Below are positions 12,444 to 21,341 of a stretch of 64,000 nt of DNA, piece after piece (position 1 is the first letter of the stretch; every line of letters starts with the position of its first letter). Below the pieces are notes generated by a model. The model worked only from the letters and a program-made list of their open reading frames with translations. It was not told the DNA's origin and did not search any database. The stretch is taken from contig NW_027052988.1 of the NCBI RefSeq assembly GCF_011386835.1, positions 1 through 64,000 on the forward strand. The letters run 5' to 3'. The translations under genes and the position numbers were made by a program. This DNA is from Chrysemys picta bellii. Taxonomy: Eukaryota; Chordata; Testudines; Emydidae.

Positions 12444-12469
12444 ACACACACACACACACACACACACAC
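12444..12469. repeat. (CA)n microsatellite
   Basis: A 26-base AC/CA run at the usual position in the satellite monomer. Shorter runs at the same monomer position occur at 11212-11231, 14054-14070, 37624-37641, 43401-43422 (one CAT interruption) and 44466-44481. Confidence 0.95.
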
Positions 12470-12829
12470 CATTCCTGGTGGTGGGAGGGGAACAGGAGAA
12501 AGGACAAAAGAAGTAAGAGATGAAGAGAAAAGAAGGAGGGATGGAGGAAAAGGTAAAATGAAAAGGACAAACCCTAATGTCCCCAGTGATTCCACAGGAC
12601 AAAATCCCAGGTGGGCTATAAAATTCTGCCACCTTGAAATAGTCTTATCCATGCCTAGAATTCAGCTGGCACCAGATGGATCAGACTGAGCAGCTTCCAA
12701 AACCTCTCCGAGGCTCTAACTTTCTGAACAGGGACATCTGGTTTCTAGTAAAACCAGTAAAAGGAAAGGAGAAAACTCGAAAGAGGTTCCTCCTCGCACT
12801 CACCTAGGTGAACCCTAATAGTCTCTCAA

Positions 12830-13545
12830 AGAGAGACCTTGAGAAGGAGAATTGCTGAAGCTAAGCCACAGGGGTCTACGAGGTTTTCCTGGTTCTGCGA
12901 CCCTATCCTGCCTGGCTGATGTCAGCATCTCTCTCTGAGGTCACCACCTCCCTAACACCTTTGACCAATAGGCTGAGATCCTGCAAAAGGCCTTTGTGAT
13001 GTCACTGCCACACCCACCCATCCCCTGAAGTGCTATTGTCCTAGCGCTCACCAGACACTTTCAAGGTCTGAGCTACTCCCTGTGGATCACGCCACTCAAT
13101 GCCTGTTCATTCTAGGAAGCAAGCCGGCTAGACAGTAAAACATCAGAGGCTGTTCCCAACACTACACTCAGTTTTAAAAAAATTAGTAGACTTTATGGCC
13201 AGAAGAGACCTTTAGAGCATCTCATCTAGCCCCCTGTATATCATGGGCTTCCTGTATAGCACAACAGTTACTTTTTTGGAAAACACATTCCAGAAAGGCA
13301 TCTAGTCCTCATTCATTGACATCAAGAGATAGAGAATCCACCACTTTCCCTTTTAGTGAGTGCCAGGGGGCTCCATTTCCCCTTCCACTAGTTCCCCATT
13401 TACAGTGAGACAGAGCAGTACCTGCAGCAGGGAGCGGGAGTTGCTGAAAGACTCAGAGGCACAACCCCTGCAGTGTCTCAGGCACCTGGCGCAAGTGCCG
13501 GATGATGCGGACCTGGTGCATCACTTTGGCCGTGACGTCCTCCTC
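12830..13545 (-). other. Exon-like blocks in the satellite monomer (representative copy)
   Basis: On the minus strand, 13545-13422 is a 124-bp block bounded by a pyrimidine-rich TTCCCTTGCAG acceptor-like site and a CTGCAG/GTACTG donor-like site. It first reads EDVTAKVMHQ..., and after a shift of one base reads CASEAFSNSRSLLQ up to the donor. After a 441-bp gap, CCTTTTGCAG precedes a second block, starting at 12980, that reads DLSLLVKGVREVVTSERDAD. The two meet in phase 0. In this monomer the second block has a stop about 25 codons in; the copy at 8950-9099 is open longer. This could be a relic of a spliced gene captured by the satellite. I do not recognise the protein, and chance open frames remain possible. 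Confidence 0.35.
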
Positions 13546-15582
13546 CTGCAAGGGAAACAGAACCTGTCACAGACTCAAACGCCCCGAGGAATCAGGGGGA
13601 ATTAAGGGCCCCTGGAACCAGCAGTATTTCCACTCAGCACCTGACCACCACTGAGGGATAAATTCACCTCCTGAACCCCAGAATGGAGTCTTCTTGTCCT
13701 TTCTAGTAACCTCCAGTGCCAAATCCCCTCCTTGAAGGGTGAGCTGCTGCTACCTCCCTCTCAGTGCCCTTGACAGCTGTTCCACCTCCAAACCACAGCT
13801 CAAGTTATCAGAACCCTCTTCTCCACCCCCACCCAGGTTGGCCAGGAAGGCGGCTCTAGCAGGGGGGGCAGGAGGGATTCTGCCAGCAGTGAAGTGGGTT
13901 CCGGGGAGGTTGAGATCTTGCCCCAAGTCATCCCAGACACCAATGCTAATCCACACGATGGCAGCATCTAGTGTCAGTGGAGTCCAAGCACTATTTCAAC
14001 CACACAGGTTTGGATGAACTCCCCACAAGGGGAGGTGAAGAGCACCCCAAGCAACACACACACACACACAAACCACTCCTGGTGGTGGGAGGGGAACAGG
14101 AGAAAGGACAAAAGAAGTAAGAGATGAAGAGAAGGGAAGGAAGGAGGGAGGAAAAGGTAAAACGAAAAGGACAAACACTAATGTCCCCAGTGATTCTACG
14201 GGACAAAATCACAGGGAGGGAATAAAATTCTGCCACCTTGAACTAGTGTTTTCCATGCCTAGAATTCAGCTGGCACCAGGTGGATCAGACTGAACAGGAT
14301 ACAAACCTCTCCGAGTCACTTACTTTCCTCAAAGAGAGACCTCAAGGAGGAGACTTGCTGAAGCAAAGCAACAGGGGTCTCTGAGGTTTCCCTGGCCCTC
14401 ATGTCAGCATCTCTCTCTGATGTCAGCATCTCTCTCTGAGGTCACCACCTCCCTAACACATTTGACCAATAAGCTGAGGTCCTGCAAAAGGCTTTTGTGA
14501 TGTCACTGCCACACCCACCCATCCTCTGAAGTGCTAATGTCCTGATTCTGGCCTGACACTTTGAAGGTTTGAGCTACTCTCTGTGGATCACCCCACTCAA
14601 TGCGCCCTCATTCTAGGAAGGAAGCCGGCTAGACAGTAAAACATCAGAGGCTGCTCCCAATGCTACACCAAAATTAGTAGACTTTATGGTCAGAAGAGAC
14701 CTTTAGAGTATCTAGTCTAACCCCCTGCATATCATAGGCTTCCTCTATAGTACAATAGTTACTTTTTGGGCACACACATTCCAGAAAGGCATCTAGTTTC
14801 ATTCAATGACATCAAGAGATGGAGAATCCACCACTTTCCCTTTTAGTGAATGCCAGGGGGCTCCATTTCCCCTTCCACTAGCTCCCCATTTACAATCAGC
14901 CAGAGCAGTACCTGCAGCAGGGAGCGGGAGTTCCTGAAGGCCTCAGAGGCGCAGCCCCTGCAGTCTCTCAGGCACCTGGCGCAAGTGCCGGATGATGCGG
15001 AGCTGGTGCATCACTCTGGCCATGACGTCCTCCTGCTGCAAGGGAACGAAAACCTGTCAGAGACTCAAACGCTCCGAGGAATCAGGAGGAATTAAGGGCA
15101 AATGGAACCAGCAGTATTTCCACCCAGCACCTGCCCACCACTGAGGGATGAATTCACCTCCTCAACCCCAGAATGGAGTCTTCTCCTTTCTAGTAACCTC
15201 CAGTGTCCACCCCCCTCCTTGTAGGGTAAGTTCCTGCTACCTCCCCCTCGGTGTCCTTGACATCTGATCCAGGAGGGATTCTGGCAGCAGTGAAGTGGGT
15301 TGCGGGGAGTTTGAGATCTTGCCCCAAGTCATCCCAGACACTAATGCTAAGCCACACGATGGCAGCATCTAGTGTCAATGGTGTCCAAGCACTATTTCAA
15401 CCCCACAGTTTTCGATGAACTTCCCACAAAGGGCAACAGAGGGTCCTGTGGCACCTTTGAGACTAACAGAAGTACTGGGAGCATAAGCTTTCGTGGGTCA
15501 GAACCTCACTTCTTCAGATGCAAGTAATGGAAATCTCCAGAGGCAGGTATATATCAGTGTGGAGATAACGAGGTTAGTTCAA

Positions 15583-18264
15583 TCAGGGAGGGTGAGGTGC
15601 TCTGCTAGCAGTTGAGGTGTGAACACCAAGGGAGGAGAAACTGTTTCTGTAGTTGGATAGCCATTCACAGTCTTTGTTTAATCCTGATCTGATGGTGTCA
15701 AATTTGCAGATGAACTGAAGCTCAGCAGTTTCTCTTTGGAGTCTGGTCCTGAAGTTTTTTTGCTGTAAGATGGCTACCTTAACATCTGCTATTGTGTGGC
15801 CAGGGAGGTTGAAGTGTTCTCCTACAGGTTTTTGTATATTGCCATTCCTGATATCTGACTTGTGTCCATTTATCCTCTTGCGTAGTGACTGTCCAGTTTG
15901 GCCAATGTACATAGCAGAGGGGCATTGCTGGCATATGATGGCATATATAACATTGGTGGACGTGCAGGTGAATGAGCCGGTGATGTTGTAGCTGATCTGG
16001 TTAGGTCCAGTGATGGTGTTGCTGGTGTAGATATGTGGGCAGAGTTGGCATCGAGGTTTGTTGCATGGGTTGGTTCCTGAGTTAGAGTTGTTATGGTGCG
16101 ATGCGTGGTTGCTGGTGAGAATATGCTTAAGGTTGGCAGGTTGTCTGTGGGCGAGGACTGGCCTGCCTCCCAAGGTCTGTGAAAGTGAGGGATCATTGTC
16201 CAGGATGGGTTGTAGATCACTGATGATGCGTTGGAGAGGTTTAAGCTGAGGACTGTAGGTGATGGCCAGTGGAGTTCTGTTGGTTTCTCTTCTGGGCCTG
16301 TCTTGTAGCAGGAGTCTTCTGGGTACACGTCTGGCTCTGCTGATTTGTTTCTTTATTTCCTTGTGTGGGTATCGTAGTTTTGAGAATGCTTGGTGAAGAT
16401 CTTGTAGGTGTTGGTCTCTGTCTGAGGGGTTGGAGCAGATGCGATTGTACCTCAGTGCTTGGCTGCAGACGATGGATCGTGTGGTGTGACCGGGGTGGAA
16501 GCTGGAGGCATGAAGGTAGGCGTAGCGGTCGGTGGCCTTTCGGTATAGGGTGGTGTTAATGTGGCCATCGCTTATTTGTACGGTGGTGTCCAGGAGGTGG
16601 ACCTCCCGTGTAGATTGGTCCAGGCTGAGGTTGATGGTGGGGTGGAAGCTGTTGAAAGCATGGTGGAATTCTTCCAGGGCCTCCTTCCCATGGGTCCAGA
16701 TGATGAAGGTGTCATCAATATAGCGTAGGTAGAGAAGGGGCATGAGTGGACGAGAGCTGAGGAAGCGTTGTTCCAGGTCAGCCATAAAAATGTTGGCATA
16801 TTGTGGGGCCATGCGGGTGCCCATAGCGGTGCCACTGGTCTGGAGGTATATACTGTCACCAAGTTTGAAATAATTGTGCGTGAGGATAAAGTCACAGAGC
16901 TCAGTAATAAGTTGTGCTGTGTCATCATCAGGGACACTGTTCCTGACAGCTTGTATTCCATCTGTATGCGGGATGTTTGTGTAGAGAGCCTCTACATCCA
17001 TGGTGGCTAGGATGGTGTTTTCTGGGAGGTCACCAATGCATTGTAGTTTTCTCAGGAAATCTGTGGTGTCACGGAGATAGCTGGGAGTGCTGGTGGCGTA
17101 GGGTCTGAGTAGGGAGTCCACATATCCAGACAGTCCTTCAGTGAGAGTGCCAATGCCCGAGATGATGGGGCGTCCAGGATTTCCAGGTTTGTGGATCTTA
17201 GGTAGTAGATAGAATAACCCCGGTCGGGGCTCTAAGGGTATGTTGATTTGTTCCTGTGTTAGTGTACGGAGTGTCCTGAGTAGATGGTGCAGTTTCTTAG
17301 TGTATTCCTCAGTGGGATCTGAGGAAAGCGGCCTGTAGAATTTGGTATTGGAGAGTTGTCTGGCAGCCTCCTTCTGGTAGTCAGACCTGTTCATGATGAC
17401 AACAGCACCTCCTTTATCAGCCTCTTTGATGATAATGTCAGGGTGGTTTCTGAGGCTGTGGATGGCATTGCGTTCTGCACGACTTAGGTTATGAGGCAAG
17501 TGATGTTGTTTTTCCACAATTTCGGCCTGTGCACGTCGGCGGAAGCATTCTATGTATAGGTCCAGACTGTCATTTCGACCCTCAGGAGGAGTCCATGTGG
17601 AGTTCTTCTTCCTGTGTTGTTGGTGGGAGGGTATCTGTGTATCAGTGCGCTGTTCAGTGTTATCATGAAAGTATTCTTTGAGTCGGAGGCGGCGAAAGTA
17701 GGCTTCCAGATCACCACAGAACTGTATCATGTTCGTGGGGGTGCTGGGGCAAAAGGAGAGTCCCCGAGATAGGACAGACTCTTCTGCTGGGTTGAGTGTG
17801 TAGCTGGATAAATTGACGATATTGCTGGGTGAGTTCGGGGTACCCCTGTTGTGGCCCCAGGTGGCAGGTAGGATTTTAGACAGCTTACGGTCCTTTTTCC
17901 TTTGTAGAGAGGTGAGGTGTGTAAAGTAGATCTCCTGTCTTATTTTAGTAAAGTCCATTTGTGTGGAGGGTTGGTTATTTATGAAAGTCTCCAGGTTGGA
18001 GAGCTCTTTCTTGATGTTTTTCTGTTTGCTGTATAGGATGCTGATCAGGTGGTTCCTCAGTTTCTTTGATAATGTATGGCATAATCTCTCACTGTGGTCT
18101 GTGCAGTATGTAGATAGCAATGGATTTTTCACCTTCAGTCCATTTGGTATGATGTCCATCCGTTTGCATTTGGAAAGGAAGATGATATCTGTCTGTATTT
18201 GTGCAAGTTTCTTCATGAGGTTGATAGATTTCCATTCCATACGGCTAAATGCAGTGCCTTGCAT
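15583..18264 (-). CDS. PLE unit 1 protein: reverse transcriptase plus GIY-YIG endonuclease (893 aa)
   Basis: The protein copies element RNA into DNA and nicks the target with its GIY-YIG domain. The RT region shows LLPKIHKPGNPGRPIISG, motif A with MDVEALYTNIP (Asp 423), motif B SGTAMGTRMAPQYANIF and motif C YIDD (515-518). A Cx4CxxC zinc-knuckle-like motif (Cys 734, 739, 742) precedes the GIY-YIG domain (VIY 772-774, YIG 786-788, then RKRINGHK and GEHFNLPGH). The start codon has A at -3 (ACCATG), 48 bp into the unit. Unit 1 lies at the downstream edge of the array and has private changes, including KATDRY for KPTDRY and VCSQ for VYSQ just after the RT palm. It is open throughout. Activity is not shown. 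Confidence 0.93.
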   Translation of the reverse strand: MQGTAFSRMEWKSINLMKKLAQIQTDIIFLSKCKRMDIIPNGLKVKNPLLSTYCTDHSERLCHTLSKKLRNHLISILYSKQKNIKKELSNLETFINNQPSTQMDFTKIRQEIYFTHLTSLQRKKDRKLSKILPATWGHNRGTPNSPSNIVNLSSYTLNPAEESVLSRGLSFCPSTPTNMIQFCGDLEAYFRRLRLKEYFHDNTEQRTDTQIPSHQQHRKKNSTWTPPEGRNDSLDLYIECFRRRAQAEIVEKQHHLPHNLSRAERNAIHSLRNHPDIIIKEADKGGAVVIMNRSDYQKEAARQLSNTKFYRPLSSDPTEEYTKKLHHLLRTLRTLTQEQINIPLEPRPGLFYLLPKIHKPGNPGRPIISGIGTLTEGLSGYVDSLLRPYATSTPSYLRDTTDFLRKLQCIGDLPENTILATMDVEALYTNIPHTDGIQAVRNSVPDDDTAQLITELCDFILTHNYFKLGDSIYLQTSGTAMGTRMAPQYANIFMADLEQRFLSSRPLMPLLYLRYIDDTFIIWTHGKEALEEFHHAFNSFHPTINLSLDQSTREVHLLDTTVQISDGHINTTLYRKATDRYAYLHASSFHPGHTTRSIVCSQALRYNRICSNPSDRDQHLQDLHQAFSKLRYPHKEIKKQISRARRVPRRLLLQDRPRRETNRTPLAITYSPQLKPLQRIISDLQPILDNDPSLSQTLGGRPVLAHRQPANLKHILTSNHASHHNNSNSGTNPCNKPRCQLCPHIYTSNTITGPNQISYNITGSFTCTSTNVIYAIICQQCPSAMYIGQTGQSLRKRINGHKSDIRNGNIQKPVGEHFNLPGHTIADVKVAILQQKNFRTRLQRETAELQFICKFDTIRSGLNKDCEWLSNYRNSFSSLGVHTSTASRAPHPP

Positions 18265-18462
18265 GGTGTCAAGTATCAGAGGGGTAGGCGTGTTAGTCTG
18301 AATCTGTAAAAAGCAACAGAGGGTCCTGTGGCACCTTTGAGACTAACAGAAGTACTGGGAGCATAAGCTTTCGTGGGTCAGAACCTCACTTCTTCAGATG
18401 CAAGTAATGGAAATCTCCAGAGGCAGGTATATATCAGTGTGGAGATAACGAGATTAGTTCAA
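18265..18462 (-). other. PLE junction between units 1 and 2 (48-bp leader and 150-bp tail)
   Basis: Between two ORFs lie only 198 bp: the tail of unit 2 (18462 to 18313) and the leader of unit 1 (18312 to 18265). The leader reads TTTTTACAGATTCAG... and ends in ACC before the ATG. The tail contains CTGAAGA, CGAAAGC and GTTAGTC in that order on the minus strand. Any promoter of the element must lie here or in the upstream unit. The same 198-bp junction recurs at 21144, 24024, 26904, 29783, 32663 and 35543. Confidence 0.85.
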
Positions 18463-21143
18463 TCAGGGAGGGTGAGGTGCTCTGCTAGCAGTTGAGGTGT
18501 GAACACCAAGGGAGGAGAAACTGTTTCTGTAGTTGGATAGCCATTCACAGTCTTTGTTTAATCCGGATCTGATGGTGTCAAATTTGCAGATGAACTGAAG
18601 CTCAGCAGTTTCTCTTTGGAGTCTGGTCCTGAAGTTTTTTTGCTGTAAGATGGCTACCTTAACATCTGCTATTGTGTGGCCAGGGAGGTTGAAGTGTTCT
18701 CCTACAGGTTTTTGTATATTGCCATTCCTGATATCTGACTTGTGTCCATTTATCCTCTTGCGTAGTGACTGTCCAGTTTGGCCAATGTACATAGCAGAGG
18801 GGCATTGCTGGCATATGATGGCATATATAACATTGGTGGACGTGCAGGTGAATGAGCCGGTGATGTTGTAGCTGATCTGGTTAGGTCCAGTGATGGTGTT
18901 GCTGGTGTAGATATGTGGGCAGAGTTGGCATCGAGGTTTGTTGCATGGGTTGGTTCCTGAGTTAGAGTTGTTATGGTGCGATGCGTGGTTGCTGGTGAGA
19001 ATATGCTTAAGGTTGGCAGGTTGTCTGTGGGCGAGGACTGGCCTGCCTCCCAAGGTCTGTGAAAGTGAGGGATCATTGTCCAGGATGGGTTGTAGATCAC
19101 TGATGATGCGTTGGAGAGGTTTAAGCTGAGGACTGTAGGTGATGGCCAGTGGAGTTCTGTTGGTTTCTCTTCTGGGCCTGTCTTGTAGCAGGAGTCTTCT
19201 GGGTACACGTCTGGCTCTGTTGATTTGTTTCTTTATTTCCTTGTGTGGGTATCGTAGTTTTGAGAATGTTGGTGAAGATCTTGTAGGTGTTGGTCTCTGT
19301 CTGAGGGGTTGGAGCAGATGCGATTGTACCTCAGTGCTTGGCTGTAGACGATGGATCGTGTGGTGTGACCGGGGTGGAAGCTGGAGGCATGAAGGTAGGT
19401 GTAGCGGTCGGTGGGCTTTCGGTATAGGGTGGTGTTAATGTGGCCATCGCTTATTTGTACGGTGGTGTCCAGGAAGTGGACCTCCCGTGTAGATTGGTCC
19501 AGGCTGAGGTTGATGGTGGGGTGGAAGCTGTTGAAAGCATGGTGGAATTCTTCCAGGGCCTCCTTCCCATTGGTCCAGATGATGGTGGTGTCATCAATAT
19601 AGCATAGGTAGAGAAGGGGCATGAGTGGACGAGAGCTGAGGAAGCGTTGTTCCAGGTCAGCCATAAAAATGTTGGCATATTGTGGGGCCATGCGGGTGCC
19701 CATAGCAGTGCCACTGGTCTGGAGGTATATATTGTCACCAAATTTGAAATAATTGTGCGTGAGGATAAAGTCACAGAGCTCAGTAATAAGTTGTGCTGTG
19801 TCATCATCAGGGATACTGTTCCTGACAGCTTGTATTCCATCTGTATGCGGGATGTTTGTGTAGAGAGCCTCTACATCCATGGTGGCTAGGATGGTGTTTT
19901 CTGGGAGGTCACCAATGCATTGTAGTTTTCTCAGGAAATCTGTGGTGTCACGGAGATAGCTGGGAGTGCTGGTGGCGTAGGGTCTGAGTAGGGAGTCCAC
20001 ATATCCAGACAGTCCTTCAGTGAGAGTGCCAATGCCCGAGATGATGGGGTGTCCAGGATTTCCAGGTTTGTGGATCTTAGGTAGTAGATAGAATAACCCC
20101 GGTCGGGGCTCTAAGGGTATGTTGATTTGTTCCTGTGTTAGTGTAGGGAGTGTCCTGAGTAGATGGTGCAGTTTCTTAGTGTATTCCTCAGTGGGATCTG
20201 AGGAAAGCGGCCTGTAGAATTTGGTATTGGAGAGTTGTCTGGCAACCTCCTTCTGGTAGTCAGACCTGTTCATGATGACAACAGCACCTCCTTTATCAGC
20301 CTCTTTGATGATAATGTCAGGGTGGTTTCTGAGGCTGTGGATGGCATTGCGTTCTGCACGACTTAGGTTATGAGGCAAGAGATGTTGTTTTTCCACAATT
20401 TCTGCCTGTGCACGTCGGCGGAAGCATTCTATGTATAGGTCCAGACTGTCATTTCGACCCTCAGGAGGAGTCCATGTGGAGTTCTTCTTCCTGTGTTGTT
20501 GGTGGGAGGGTATCTGTGTATCTGTGCGCTGTTCAGTGTTATCATGAAAGTATTCTTTGAGTCGGAGGCGGCGAAAGTAGGCTTCCAGATCACCACAGAA
20601 CTGTATCATGTTCGTGGGGGTGCTGGGGCAAAAGGAGAGTCCCCGAGATAGGACAGACTCTTCTGCTGGGTTGAGTGTGTAGCTGGATAAATTGACGATA
20701 TTGCTGGGTGAGTTCGGGGTACCCCTGTTGTGGCCCCATGTGGCAGGTAGGATTTTAGACAGCTTACGGTCCTTTTTCCTTTGTAGAGAGGTGAGGTGTG
20801 TAATGTAGATCTCCTGTCTTATTTTAGTAAAGTCCATTTGTGTGGAGGGTTGGTTATTTATGAAAGTCTCCAGGTTGGAGAGCTCTTTCTTGATGTTTTT
20901 CTGTTTGCTGTATAGGATGCTGATCAGGTGGTTCCTCAGTTTCTTTGATAATGTATGGCATAATCTCTCACTGTGGTCTGTGCAGTATGTAGATAGCAAT
21001 GGATTTTTCACCTTCAGTCCATTTGGTATGATGTCCATCCGTTTGCATTTGGAAAGGAAGATGATATCTGTCTGTATTTGTGCAAGTTTCTTCATGAGGT
21101 TGATAGATTTCCATTCCATACGGCTAAATGCAGTGCCTTGCAT
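18463..21143 (-). pseudogene. PLE unit 2 ORF, frameshifted between RT and endonuclease
   Basis: The gene is the same as in unit 1, but one base is missing near 19268 (GAATGTTGG where intact units read GAATGCTTGG). Translation runs 636 codons from 21143, with all RT motifs, then leaves frame after DLHQ and stops at 19233. The endonuclease half stays open from 19053 to 18463 (196 codons) with an ATG of its own. Near the RT active site it reads YLCYIDDTTIIWTNG, where intact units read YLRYIDDTFIIWTHG. The catalytic Asp pair is kept. Unit 5 carries the same deletion and the same changes. A separate RT and a separate GIY-YIG protein could in principle be made, but a decayed copy is the simpler reading. 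Confidence 0.93.
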
Positions 21144-21341
21144 GGTGTCAAGTATCAGAGGGGTAGGCGTGTTAGTCTGAATCTGTAAAAAGCAACAGAG
21201 GGTCCTGTGGCACCTTTGAGACTAACAGAAGTACTGGGAGCATAAGCTTTCGTGGGTCAGAACCTCACTTCTTCAGATGCAAGTAATGGAAATCTCCAGA
21301 GGCAGGTATATATCAGTGTGGAGATAACGAGGTTAGTTCAA

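Larger units (their letters stand above)
11959..15432. repeat. Satellite monomer tract 4
   Basis: Monomers with purine-rich boxes near 12531 and 14135 (about 1.6 kb apart). The 12.5-kb monomer is nearly complete and carries the exon-like blocks described at 12830-13545. The last monomer has deletions near 14310 (loss of the TTCTAGTAAAATCAG block) and near 15268 (loss of the TTATCAGAACCC block). The former deletion, with a local duplication of GATGTCAGCATCTCTCTCT near 14401-14440, is shared with 50860-51005. The tract ends at the PLE array after CCCACAAAGG. Short (CA)n runs lie at 12444-12469 and 14054-14070. No gene is seen. Confidence 0.85.

Noticed and set aside
15770..15991. Plus-strand 73-codon frame repeated in every PLE unit
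   Set aside because: It lies antisense to the GIY-YIG coding region and is conserved only because the real ORF is. Antisense frames of 63-152 codons recur in all units in the same way.
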